Of a stretch of DNA of 64,000 nt, positions 27,356 to 35,025 are shown piece after piece. The translations under genes were made by a program, and so were the position numbers. This DNA comes from Kribbella sp. NBC_01245. GTDB lineage: Bacteria > Actinomycetota > Actinomycetes > Propionibacteriales > Kribbellaceae. The DNA is taken from NCBI RefSeq assembly GCF_036226525.1, contig NZ_CP108487.1, positions 4,030,001 to 4,094,000 on the forward strand, read 5' to 3'. Below the pieces are notes generated by a model, which was given only the letters and a program-made list of their open reading frames with translations, did not search any database and had not been told where the DNA came from. Each line of letters begins with the position of its first letter. The stretch's first letter is position 1.

Positions 27356-28065
27356 GCCGAGGTCTCCTTGGTATCGGTCTTACGGCGACGGGATGCGACA
27401 ACGAGTCCAGCGCCGCCGGCAAGCAGAACCAGCGCGACGATGACGGCCCCAAGGGCGGTACCACCAGTGCTGGCCAACGACCCGTCCTTCTTGCCAACCC
27501 CGGGCCCAGTGGTGGGAGCGGTAGTAGTAGGCCCAGCAGAAGGCGTCGTGCTCGGGGAGGAGGATCCAGCAAAGGTGACCGGGATCAACACGTCAGCACT
27601 GCGGTCAGCCGTCCGTGTGTGATCCGCCCGCGTCCCGATCACACACCCGTTCGGCGCGACCTTCTTGTTCAGGCAATCCGTGAACTGATCCTTCGACTTG
27701 ATCTTGAGTTGCACACTGAACGACCCCTTGCCGCCCTCCTGGGTGAACGGTTTCGCCAGCCCCTCGCCGTACGACGGCGGGTTCGACGAGATCCACGCCG
27801 ACGAACCGGACGCACCCGACTGGTCAACACCGCCCAGACACGGCGACGGCATCTGCCCCGCGCCCTTGTTCACGCAGAAGACGACGTAGATGCCTTTGCT
27901 CAGGTCGAATCCACGCCCCGTGATCGTGACCGTCTCGCCGGCCGGATCCAGCCCGGACGATTTCGAGACGGTGACCTCCTGGCCCTGCGGTCCAGGCGCC
28001 GCAAACGCGGACACCGGCGACACCAATGCGAGCAGTACAGCTCCCAGGAATGCAGAGCGCCTCAA
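27352..28065 (-). CDS. Small surface protein sharing the haem-locus Cys/His module
   Basis: A 237-residue exported protein, first gene of the minus-strand haem operon. A signal peptide (1-23) is followed by one module of about 140 residues that resembles the two modules of the giant protein: YVVFCVNKGAGQMPSPCLGG, the DQSGASGSSAWIS stretch, DQFTDC (C131), NGC (C141) and RADH (H149). A Thr/Pro/Ser linker leads to LASTGG (198-202), a membrane helix and SRRRK, a sortase-type anchor. The TTG start at 28063-28065 is fixed by GGGGAGGAATC. Likely functions as a small haem receptor or relay, comparable in position to HtaB. This is inferred. Confidence 0.85.
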   Translation of the reverse strand: MRRSAFLGAVLLALVSPVSAFAAPGPQGQEVTVSKSSGLDPAGETVTITGRGFDLSKGIYVVFCVNKGAGQMPSPCLGGVDQSGASGSSAWISSNPPSYGEGLAKPFTQEGGKGSFSVQLKIKSKDQFTDCLNKKVAPNGCVIGTRADHTRTADRSADVLIPVTFAGSSSPSTTPSAGPTTTAPTTGPGVGKKDGSLASTGGTALGAVIVALVLLAGGAGLVVASRRRKTDTKETSA

Positions 28066-28109
28066 GATTCCTCCCCAGCCGCAGCACCAGGCGCGTCGAC
28101 CCGGCCAAT

Positions 28110-28128
28110 GCAGGTTAGCCTCACCTAA
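28110..28128. promoter_or_regulatory. Iron box (DtxR/IdeR type), minus-strand operon
   Basis: The 19-mer starting GCAGGTTAGCC matches the DtxR/IdeR consensus (TTAGGTTAGSCTAACCTAA) at 16 of 19 positions. It lies about 45 bases upstream of the TTG of the small surface protein, so iron-loaded repressor would silence the surface-protein operon. Confidence 0.8.
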
Positions 28129-28134
28129 CTTGTG

Positions 28135-28153
28135 ACGAGTTAGGCTAACCTAA
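28135..28153. promoter_or_regulatory. Iron box (DtxR/IdeR type), hmuO operon
   Basis: GAGTTAGGCTAACCTAACTC is almost a perfect palindrome; the 19-base window matches the DtxR/IdeR consensus at 15 positions, all in the contiguous right-hand part. It ends 5 bases before the GTG of the haem oxygenase and overlaps its probable -10 region, so binding would block initiation directly. Confidence 0.82.
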
Positions 28154-28158
28154 CTCCT

Positions 28159-28842
28159 GTGACCCGACAATCGGACTCGATGGCCCAGCTGCCGCTCTCG
28201 GCCCGCTTCCGCGAGCAGAGCCGGCAGGTTCACCGTGAAGCGGCGGAGAGTCGCTTCCTCGCCGCCCTGACCGACGGCAGCCTCGACCTGGCGGGATACG
28301 CCGCGCTGGTGACCCAACATGCGGCGATCTACCGCGGGATCGAGCAGCTCGCCGACTCCTTCGCCGGTCATCCGGTCGCCGGCGTCTTCGTCTTCCCCGA
28401 GCTCTACCGGACGCCCGCGCTGACCGCCGATCTCAAGTTCCTGCACGGGACCGGCGCGAAGCACGAGAGCCTGACCCCGGCCACCGAGCGGTACGTCGCA
28501 CGCCTGGCCGAGCTGACCGACTGGCCGGGCGGTTTCGTGGCGCACCACTACGTGCGCTACCTCGGCGATCTCTCCGGCGGCCAGGCGATCGGCCGCTCCG
28601 TCGCCCAGCAGTACGGGCTGACCAACGGCGGTGACGGCCTGCGGTTCTACGACTTCGACAAGGTGGCGTCGCCCAAGTTGTTCAAGGACCGCTACCGCGA
28701 GCTGCTCAACGAAGCCGACTGGGATGAGGCGGACCAAACCCGGATCCTCGGCGAGATCGACCTCGCGTTCCGGTTCAACCTGGAGTTGCTGATCGACCTG
28801 GCCGACGAGGTGCTGCCGCGGTACCCCAAGGTCGCCTCGTGA
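28159..28842 (+). CDS. hmuO: Haem oxygenase (biliverdin-producing)
   Basis: Cleaves haem to biliverdin, CO and free iron. The 227-residue helical protein has the proximal histidine region SRQVHREAAESRF (H25 with the GTG start) and the distal-helix glycines in YLGDLSGGQAIG, both diagnostic. The GTG at 28159 follows a TAACCT -10-like sequence by about 6 bases, suggesting a leaderless message; an alternative ATG at 28180 would lose 7 residues. It is first in the plus-strand operon, overlapping hmuT by four bases. The iron box at 28135-28153 indicates iron repression. Confidence 0.95.
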   Translation: MTRQSDSMAQLPLSARFREQSRQVHREAAESRFLAALTDGSLDLAGYAALVTQHAAIYRGIEQLADSFAGHPVAGVFVFPELYRTPALTADLKFLHGTGAKHESLTPATERYVARLAELTDWPGGFVAHHYVRYLGDLSGGQAIGRSVAQQYGLTNGGDGLRFYDFDKVASPKLFKDRYRELLNEADWDEADQTRILGEIDLAFRFNLELLIDLADEVLPRYPKVAS

Positions 28843-29954
28843 CCTTGCGCGCGCTCCCCCTCGTCGTACTGTTGCTCGCGACAACGGCCTGCGCAGCGGC
28901 GGATACCGAACCGGTCTCCGCGCCGACCATGGTTGAGGCCTGTCGCCCTGCGGTCAAAGGGTTTGCGGTGCAGAACGATGCCGACGGCAACCCCTTGCCT
29001 AAGGCAACTACCATGCCGACCGGCCGGGATCCGCACGCCATCACCGGCCCGTCGACCGCCCGGTTGAGCGACCACGACGTACACCCGATCGAAGGTACGG
29101 CGGCGCCGCAGTTGCCGGTCAAGGTGAAGTCCTGCGACGGCAAGCAGGTCGAGGTCACGGACGTCAGCCGGATCATCCCGGTCGACCTCTACGGCACGCT
29201 CGCGGAGATCGTGTTCAGCCTCGGCCTCGGCGACAAGGTGGTCGGGCGCGATACGTCGACCGGCTTCCCCGCCGCCGCAAAGCTGCCCAAGGTGACGCCG
29301 AGCGCTCACGACTTGAACGCCGAGGCCATTCTCGCGCTCGACCCGACCGTCGTCCTGACCGACAAGTCGATCGGCCCACCCGAGGTCCTGGCGCAACTCC
29401 GCGCCTCCGGCGTACCGGTCGTGTTCTTCGACGACGCCCGCACGATGGACGGGATGCCGAGCCAGATCCGCGCGGTCGCGGCCGCCCTCGGCGTAGCAAA
29501 AGCCGGCGAGAAGCTGATCGACCGGACCGAGTCGGAGATCGTCACCGCCCTCGCCAAAGCCGGCAAAACCGCGAAACCGTTGCGGATGACCTTCCTGTAC
29601 GTACGCGGCTCGGCCGGCGTCTACCTGATGTCCGGACCGGGCTCCGGCGCGGACGCGATGATCCAGGCCATCGGCGGTGTCGACACCGGAACGGATATCG
29701 GTCTGACCAAAAGCTTTGTGCCGTTGACCAGCGAGGCCCTGATCAAGGCCCAGCCCGACGTCATCATCGTGATGACCGAGGGCCTGAAATCGGTCAAAGG
29801 TGTGGACGGATTGGTGGCGCTGCCGGGTATCGGGCAGACCCCGGCGGGCCAGAAGCGCCGGGTGATCGACATGAACGACTCGGACCTGCTCGGGTTCGGC
29901 CCGCGGACCGGCGCGACGGTCGAGGCGCTCGCCAAGGCCGTCTACCAGGGCTGA
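28839..29954 (+). CDS. hmuT: Haem ABC transporter substrate-binding lipoprotein
   Basis: A 371-residue exported lipoprotein that would capture haem and hand it to HmuUV. A lipoprotein-type signal ends at LLATTACA (Cys18). After about 100 residues of linker, the periplasmic-binding fold of the siderophore/haem class begins (IIPVDLYGTLAEIVFSLGLGDKVVGRD) and runs to the end (ALPGIGQTPAGQKRRVIDM). The linker is longer than in compact HmuT proteins. The GTG start overlaps the hmuO stop. Located directly upstream of the permease. Confidence 0.93.
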   Translation: MTLRALPLVVLLLATTACAAADTEPVSAPTMVEACRPAVKGFAVQNDADGNPLPKATTMPTGRDPHAITGPSTARLSDHDVHPIEGTAAPQLPVKVKSCDGKQVEVTDVSRIIPVDLYGTLAEIVFSLGLGDKVVGRDTSTGFPAAAKLPKVTPSAHDLNAEAILALDPTVVLTDKSIGPPEVLAQLRASGVPVVFFDDARTMDGMPSQIRAVAAALGVAKAGEKLIDRTESEIVTALAKAGKTAKPLRMTFLYVRGSAGVYLMSGPGSGADAMIQAIGGVDTGTDIGLTKSFVPLTSEALIKAQPDVIIVMTEGLKSVKGVDGLVALPGIGQTPAGQKRRVIDMNDSDLLGFGPRTGATVEALAKAVYQG

Positions 29955-29958
29955 TTCG

Positions 29959-31002
29959 TTGATCCACAAGCTCCGCTCGGCCGGTTTGCTCACCGGCCTG
30001 GTCATCGCGTTGTTCGTGATCGCGATCGCCGCCGCCGGGATCGGCCAGCTCGAGATCCCGCCCACGGAGATCGTCGGCTCCATCCTGCACCGGCTGCAGC
30101 TGCCCTTCGACGTACCACTGCCAAGCCACCCGCAGGGCGAAAACGCCTTGTGGAAGGTGCGATTCCCGCGCGTCGCGTTGGCCGCGCTGGTCGGCGCCTC
30201 GCTGGCCGGCGCCGGTGCGCTCATGCAGGGCATCTTCGGCAATCCGCTGGCGGAGCCATCCGTCATCGGCGTCTCGTCCGGCGCGGCCGTCGGCGCGAGC
30301 CTGGTGATCGTCACCGGCACGGTCGTCCTCGGCAGTTGGACGATCGCCGTCGCCGCTTTCGTAACCGGCCTGCTCACCACGCTGCTCGTGCACAGCCTGT
30401 CGCGCTCGGGCAACCGGACCGAGGTGGTCACCCTGGTACTGACCGGGATCGCGGTCAACTCGCTGGCCTTCACGCTGATCTCGTTCGCCACCTTCATCGC
30501 CGATACGAACGCCCGCGAACAACTCGTCTTCTGGCAGCTCGGCAGCCTCAACGGCGCCACCTGGCAGGCGGTTTCGGCCGTCGCGCCCTTCACCGCGGCC
30601 GGGCTGCTGGCCTCGTTCGCGCTGGCCCGGCGGCTCGATCTGCTGGCACTCGGCGATCGCTCGGCGTCCCATCTCGGCGTGGACGTCGAACGCCTGCGGC
30701 TGGTCGCGATCGTCGTGGTCGCGCTACTCGTCGGCGCCAGTGTCGCGTTCTCCGGCATCATCGGCTTCGTCGGTCTCGTCGTACCGCACCTGATCCGGAT
30801 GATCGCAGGCCCGGCACACCGTTTGTTGCTCCCGGCAAGCGCTCTCGGCGGCGCCGTACTCGTGATCAGCGCCGACCTCTTGGCCCGCACGCTGATCAAG
30901 AACGCGGACCTGCCGATCGGCATGATCACCTCGCTGGTCGGCGCCCCCTTCTTCTTCTGGCTGCTCCGCCGAACCCGTACGCGCCAAGGGGGTTGGGGAT
31001 GA
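29959..31002 (+). CDS. hmuU: Haem ABC transporter permease (FecCD type)
   Basis: A 347-residue integral membrane protein of the FecCD family, with about ten hydrophobic segments. The family landmarks VRFPRVALAALVGASLAGAG, GNPLAEPSVIGVSSGAA and AFSGIIGFVGLVVPHLIRM are all present; the last includes the loop that contacts the ATPase. The start is TTG at 29959, preceded by CAGGG. Only 4 bases separate it from hmuT, and its stop overlaps the hmuV start (ATGA). Confidence 0.94.
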   Translation: MIHKLRSAGLLTGLVIALFVIAIAAAGIGQLEIPPTEIVGSILHRLQLPFDVPLPSHPQGENALWKVRFPRVALAALVGASLAGAGALMQGIFGNPLAEPSVIGVSSGAAVGASLVIVTGTVVLGSWTIAVAAFVTGLLTTLLVHSLSRSGNRTEVVTLVLTGIAVNSLAFTLISFATFIADTNAREQLVFWQLGSLNGATWQAVSAVAPFTAAGLLASFALARRLDLLALGDRSASHLGVDVERLRLVAIVVVALLVGASVAFSGIIGFVGLVVPHLIRMIAGPAHRLLLPASALGGAVLVISADLLARTLIKNADLPIGMITSLVGAPFFFWLLRRTRTRQGGWG

Positions 31003-31802
31003 GACGTCGCCTGCCAACGATCGTCCCCACCGGCACGGTCATCGCCGAGGCTCGTGAGCTGTACGTCGAACTCGGCGGCGCGCGCATCCTCGACGGCGTG
31101 AGCCTTTCCGTCCGTACCGGCGAAGTGCTCGCGCTGGTCGGACCGAATGGCGCCGGCAAGTCCACCCTGTTGAGCGCGTTGTGCGGTGACGTCGCCCTTC
31201 ACGGCGGCAGCGCGCAGCTTGCCGGCGAGCCGCTCGGTCATTGGTCCCAGGTCGAGATGGCGATGCGGCGGGCGGTGATGCTGCAGCAGTTGACGATCTC
31301 GTTCCCGTTCGCCGTCGAGCAGATCGTCGCGATGGGTCGTTCGCCATGGGCGGGTACGCCGTTCGAGGATGAGGATGACCAGGCCGTACGAGCCGCGATG
31401 ACGTTTGCCGACGTCGTACCGTTCGCCTACCGGACCTTCGGATCGCTGTCGGGTGGCGAGCGCGCGCGAGTTTCGTTGGCTCGCGCGTTGGCCCAGCGCT
31501 CGCAACTGCTCCTGCTGGACGAACCGACCGCGGCCCTCGATCTCCACCACCAGGAACACGTCTTGCAATTGGCCCGCGAACGAGCCCGCGAAGGCGATGC
31601 CGTCGTCATCGTCCTGCACGACCTCAACCTCGCCGCGGGCTACGCCGACCAGGTCGCCATCCTGTCCGCCGGCACCCTCGCCGGCTACGGCCCGCCGAAC
31701 GAGATCCTCACCGCCGACCTACTCACCAAGGTCTACCGCCACCAAGTGGAAGTCTGGCCCCACCCCACCACCGGCGCCCCGGTGATCCTGCCGCAGCGCT
31801 AG
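30999..31802 (+). CDS. hmuV: Haem ABC transporter ATP-binding protein
   Basis: A 267-residue cytoplasmic ATPase for haem import. Walker A is GPNGAGKST, the Q-loop is MLQQLTISF, the signature is SLSGGERARVSLARAL, Walker B is LLLLDEPTAALD, and the switch histidine is in VLHDLN. All residues required for ATP hydrolysis are intact. The ATG overlaps the hmuU stop. The stop overlaps the convergent TetR stop in the tetranucleotide CTAG. Confidence 0.95.
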   Translation: MRRRLPTIVPTGTVIAEARELYVELGGARILDGVSLSVRTGEVLALVGPNGAGKSTLLSALCGDVALHGGSAQLAGEPLGHWSQVEMAMRRAVMLQQLTISFPFAVEQIVAMGRSPWAGTPFEDEDDQAVRAAMTFADVVPFAYRTFGSLSGGERARVSLARALAQRSQLLLLDEPTAALDLHHQEHVLQLARERAREGDAVVIVLHDLNLAAGYADQVAILSAGTLAGYGPPNEILTADLLTKVYRHQVEVWPHPTTGAPVILPQR

Positions 31803-32371
31803 CTGGAGAAGCGGCGGATCAGGACGGCCAGGCGGCGGTCGTGGCCCTCGTGACGGAGCCTGCCATCGCGCATCAGCGTGACCAGTCCGTGCAGCCCACT
31901 CCAGAACGTCTCGGTCAACGTCTCCAGCTCGTCTTCCCCGGCAAACGCCCGCACGGTCTCGCGGAACTCCCCGAACGCCTCCTGTAAGGCGGCCGGCGCC
32001 TCCGGAGTGGCGAACGGCAAGTCGACGGCATGCGTGAACATCACGTCGTACAACGCCGGCCTCCGTTCCGCGAAGTCGGCATAAGCCGCGGCGACGCCGG
32101 CAAGCGCCTGCTTCGGATCGCCCGCCGCCGTACGGGCCTGCCGAAGCTCCACGGCCATCTCGGCGCAGCCTTCGACTGCCACCGCCGCCATGATCGCGCC
32201 CTTGCCCGAGAAGTGGCTGTAGAGCACCGGCTGGCTGTACTCGATCTCGGCCGCGAGCCGTCGCGTAGTGACCGCGTCCCAGCCTTCAGCCTCAGCCAAC
32301 TCCCTTGCGGCCGTGACGATCAGCCGCTCCCGCTCGGACCTTTCGCGCTCGCGTCGCTCTTGGATCGACAT
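31799..32371 (-). CDS. TetR-family regulator
   Basis: A 190-residue repressor. The HTH lies at residues about 25-65 (GWDAVTTRRLAAEIEYSQPV, LYSHFSGKGAIMAAV), followed by a helical ligand domain containing TETFWSGLHGLVTLMRDGRL, the WHG-like core of one TetR subgroup. It is divergent from the DUF4267 gene, and two copies of the palindrome CTAGCnnnGCTAG lie in the 88-bp gap, which identifies likely operators for both genes. The effector is unknown. Confidence 0.9.
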   Translation of the reverse strand: MSIQERRERERSERERLIVTAARELAEAEGWDAVTTRRLAAEIEYSQPVLYSHFSGKGAIMAAVAVEGCAEMAVELRQARTAAGDPKQALAGVAAAYADFAERRPALYDVMFTHAVDLPFATPEAPAALQEAFGEFRETVRAFAGEDELETLTETFWSGLHGLVTLMRDGRLRHEGHDRRLAVLIRRFSS

Positions 32372-32380
32372 GACCGGATC

Positions 32381-32393
32381 CTAGCATCGCTAG
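32381..32393. promoter_or_regulatory. TetR operator 1
   Basis: CTAGCATCGCTAG, a perfect 5-3-5 palindrome 9 bases from the TetR start codon. The identical half-sites recur at 32431-32443. Confidence 0.75.
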
Positions 32394-32430
32394 ATGTTTT
32401 GCCAGAGCTATGTTAGCGTCGATCTTGTTC

Positions 32431-32443
32431 CTAGCACTGCTAG
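32431..32443. promoter_or_regulatory. TetR operator 2
   Basis: CTAGCACTGCTAG, the same half-sites as operator 1, exactly 50 bp away and 16 bases upstream of the DUF4267 start. Confidence 0.75.
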
Positions 32444-32459
32444 CCATTGGAGAAACCCC

Positions 32460-32828
32460 ATGCTCACGCCCATCGCATACGGTCTGGCGATCCTGCTCTG
32501 CTTGTTCGTCGCGTTCATCGGCTTCCGGTTCCTGAGCGTTCCTCAAGCGGCCGCCGCCGGTTATGGCGTGCCGGCGAAGGACGGCGATTCGGTGTACCTG
32601 ACGGTCAAGGGCCAGCGGGACCTCGTGTACGGCATCCTCGGGCTGGCGCTCTTGGCCTTCGCCGACGCCAGTGCCGTGGGTTGGTACATGGTCGCCGTGG
32701 CCCTCATCCCACTCAGCGACACCCTCATCGTGCTGCGCCACAGCGGTAACAAGGCGGTGGCCTTCGGCATTCACTTCGCGACCGCTGTCGTCGTACTGAT
32801 CAGCGGGGCCTTGATGTTCCTTGTGTGA
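32460..32828 (+). CDS. DUF4267 small membrane protein
   Basis: A 122-residue protein with four hydrophobic helices (AYGLAILLCLFVAFIGFRFL at the N-terminus; ATAVVVLISGALMFLV at the end). It matches the DUF4267 family, whose members often neighbour TetR regulators. The ATG at 32460 follows ATTGGAGAA. Function unknown; probably the regulated target of the divergent TetR protein. Confidence 0.83.
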   Translation: MLTPIAYGLAILLCLFVAFIGFRFLSVPQAAAAGYGVPAKDGDSVYLTVKGQRDLVYGILGLALLAFADASAVGWYMVAVALIPLSDTLIVLRHSGNKAVAFGIHFATAVVVLISGALMFLV

Positions 32829-32874
32829 GCCCATGGCGTGCCTAGGCTGGCGCCAACCAGAGGAGGGGATCGGC

Positions 32875-33336
32875 TTGTCGACGCCGACGTTGTACGAATG
32901 GGCGGGCGGGGCACCGGCTTTGCTGCGGTTGACCGAGGTCTTCTACGACCGGGTGCTGACCGATGACATCCTGGCGCCGGTCTTCGCGCACATGAGCCCG
33001 AAGCACCGCGAGCACGTGGCGATGTGGCTCGGCGAGGTGTTCGGCGGGCCGAGTCGCTATACCGATGAGCTCGGCGGCTACCCGGCCATGCTGAGTCACC
33101 ACCTCGGCCTGAACCTGACCGAGGAGCAGCGCTCCCGCTGGGCCGCGCTCATCGCCGGCAGCGCCGACAAGGCCGGCCTGCCGGACGATCCCGAGTTCCG
33201 TTCGGCCTTCGTGGCGTACGTCGAATGGGGCACCCGGATCGCCCTGGCCAATTCCCAGCCCGGCGCCACCCCGCCCCCGGCGGCCCCCGTCCCGCACTGG
33301 GGCTGGGGCGAGGCGCCTCCCTATAAACCTTCCTAG
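32875..33336 (+). CDS. Truncated haemoglobin
   Basis: A 153-residue globin of the truncated 2-on-2 class. Recognisable parts are TEVFYDRVLTDDILAPVF (B/C helices) and the F-helix area GGYPAMLSHHLGLNLTEEQ with a candidate proximal histidine. The last 30 residues are Pro-rich. The TTG start at 32875 is fixed by AGGAGGGGAT; the upstream in-frame ATG at 32833 is not supported. It probably binds O2 or NO with haem. The position next to the haem uptake locus may be functional or incidental. Confidence 0.88.
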   Translation: MSTPTLYEWAGGAPALLRLTEVFYDRVLTDDILAPVFAHMSPKHREHVAMWLGEVFGGPSRYTDELGGYPAMLSHHLGLNLTEEQRSRWAALIAGSADKAGLPDDPEFRSAFVAYVEWGTRIALANSQPGATPPPAAPVPHWGWGEAPPYKPS

Positions 33337-33349
33337 GTACGCTCCGGGC

Positions 33350-34102
33350 ATGACCGCTCGGAAGATCCTGCTCATCGGTATCGGCGCCGGCGACCCCGGC
33401 CACCTGACCATTCAGGCGGTCGAGGCGCTGCGGCGTACGGACGTCTTCTTCGTCCTGGACAAGGGCGAGGTCAAGCAGGAGCTGGTCGATCTACGGCAGC
33501 ACATCCTCGACACCTACGTACCCGGGCACCGGGTCGTGACCGGGCGCGACCCCGAGCGGGATCGGACTGCCGAGGCGTACGTCGAGGCCGTGGACGACTG
33601 GCGCCGGCGCCGGGCCGACGTGTGCGAGGCGATGTTCCGCGCGGAACTGGCCGACGGCGGCACGGGCGCCTTCCTGGTCTGGGGCGACCCGACCCTGTAC
33701 GACAGCACCCTGGCCATCGTCGAGGACCTCCGCTCCCGGGACGGGTTGCACCTGGAGATCGAGGTCATCCCGGGCATCAGCAGCGTGTCCGCGCTGGTCG
33801 CACGCCATCAGGTCAGCCTCACCCAGACCAGCAAGCCGGTCCAGGTCACCACCGGCCGCCGCCTCGCTCACGCCTGGCCGTCCGACGTCGACGATCTCGT
33901 GGTGATGCTCGACGGCCAGACCGCGTTCACCGAACACCTCGGCACCGGCGCCACCATCTACTGGGGCGCCTACCTCGGCACGCCGGACGAGCTGCTCATC
34001 GCCGGCCCCCTCGACGAAGTGGCCGACGAAATCGTCAAGACCCGCGCCGAAGCCCGCGAGCGCAAGGGCTGGATCATGGACACCTACCTCCTCCGCCGCT
34101 AA
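33350..34102 (+). CDS. cobF: Precorrin-6A synthase (deacetylating)
   Basis: A 250-residue SAM-dependent methyltransferase of the tetrapyrrole methylase family. CobF methylates precorrin-5 at C-1 and releases acetate in aerobic cobalamin synthesis. The N-terminal KILLIGIGAGDPGHLTIQAV and the motifs FLVWGDPTLYDSTL and IPGISSVSALVARH are specific. No other cobalamin gene or cobalamin riboswitch was seen nearby, so the pathway must be encoded elsewhere. It starts 13 bases after the globin gene and may share its transcript. Confidence 0.93.
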   Translation: MTARKILLIGIGAGDPGHLTIQAVEALRRTDVFFVLDKGEVKQELVDLRQHILDTYVPGHRVVTGRDPERDRTAEAYVEAVDDWRRRRADVCEAMFRAELADGGTGAFLVWGDPTLYDSTLAIVEDLRSRDGLHLEIEVIPGISSVSALVARHQVSLTQTSKPVQVTTGRRLAHAWPSDVDDLVVMLDGQTAFTEHLGTGATIYWGAYLGTPDELLIAGPLDEVADEIVKTRAEARERKGWIMDTYLLRR

Positions 34103-34123
34103 CGCCTCCCTCCCTCCCCTCTT

Positions 34124-34190
34124 TGCCGCGAGTGGTCGCGTCTGGTCCTATGCCGCGAGTGGTCCCCCTGCTTTCCGCGAGTGGGCGCGA
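34124..34190. repeat. Three copies of a dispersed intergenic motif
   Basis: TGCCGCGAGTGGTCGCGTCT at 34124-34143 (extending to 34147) is nearly identical to copies at 20537 and 20607. Partial copies sit at 34151-34164 and 34174-34190. Pyrimidine-rich sequence precedes the first copy, as it does at 20.5 kb. Confidence 0.65.
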
Positions 34191-34290
34191 GGTGGTGCCG
34201 AACGCCCAGGTCCACTCGGCGACCGATTTGGTCCTCTTCGGTCTGCTAACGAGCCACCGTGTGGACCTGGTGGTCCGCTGCTGTACGGCT

Positions 34291-34923
34291 TCATCGATGC
34301 GTCATCCCGGTCCACTTGGCCGGATTCGGTTGGGCGATCGGCCCGTGGTCCAGGAGCTTGTTACCTACTTCGGTATAGCTCTGGCGCATCGACTCCGCCA
34401 TCGTCGTACCGCGTCGCTGGGACCACTCGATCTGGTAGTAGACGGCATGCCCCTCGTACAGCCAGAGGTCCGCCCAACGCTCGGGTGAGACCGAGTTGCC
34501 GAACCACTCGTGCGCGAGCTCGTGCAGCACCACCCCATCCGTGCCGTTCGCCTCGAAGCCCTCCTTGGTCATCGCGTCCGCCGACAGCAGGGTCAGCCCC
34601 TGCGTCTCCAGCTCACCGCCGATCGCCGTCGCGGACGAGCCCGGGCGGGAAGGAGTCCGTGCTGCGGTTGGGCAGGCTCTTCTTCACGCCAACCTGGACG
34701 ACGAATCGGCTCCCGCGGGCGAGCGCCTTCGTGGGGGTGATGACGAGCTCCCCTTGCTTGGTCGTCGTCCAACGCGCGCTGACGCCGTTGACCTTGACCG
34801 ATGTGACGGACGGCCCGAGCAGATCCAGGTCGAACCGGTTGAGCGCCTGCGTGGCGCGACCCGTCAACGTCGTACGGGCCGCATTAGTGCAAGGAGGCCG
34901 GCGATCGCCGTACGTGGAGTCAT
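34291..34923 (-). pseudogene. Wrecked M1-family aminopeptidase
   Basis: Remnant of a secreted M1 metallopeptidase, normally 450 residues or more. A signal-peptide start (MTPRTAIAGLLALM) occurs at 34,923. An N-terminal beta-domain piece (LTGRATQALNRFDLDLLG) follows in another frame. After an internal deletion and a further frame change come [12 protein letters not shown] and the zinc site [12 protein letters not shown] with the downstream glutamate in [11 protein letters not shown]. The frame then stops at 34,291 without the C-terminal half. At least two frameshifts and two large losses make function very unlikely. Confidence 0.87.
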
Positions 34924-35025
34924 ACCCCGAACCCAGGTAGCGCGGGAGCTGCACACATCGGTCGTGGGTCGCGCCTTCTCCTCCACCTACGGTCGTACTT
35001 ACAGGCCGCGTCGTAGGGTGCTCGT

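Noticed and set aside
28692..31619. 975-codon open frame on the minus strand under hmuO/T/U/V
   Set aside because: It lies antisense to four genes with clear family motifs. Its translation is Arg/Ser/Ala-rich without domains, as expected for the shadow of GC-rich coding DNA.
33337..34102. Cobalamin riboswitch or cob operon around cobF
   Set aside because: Only cobF is present and the 13-bp gap upstream cannot hold a riboswitch.
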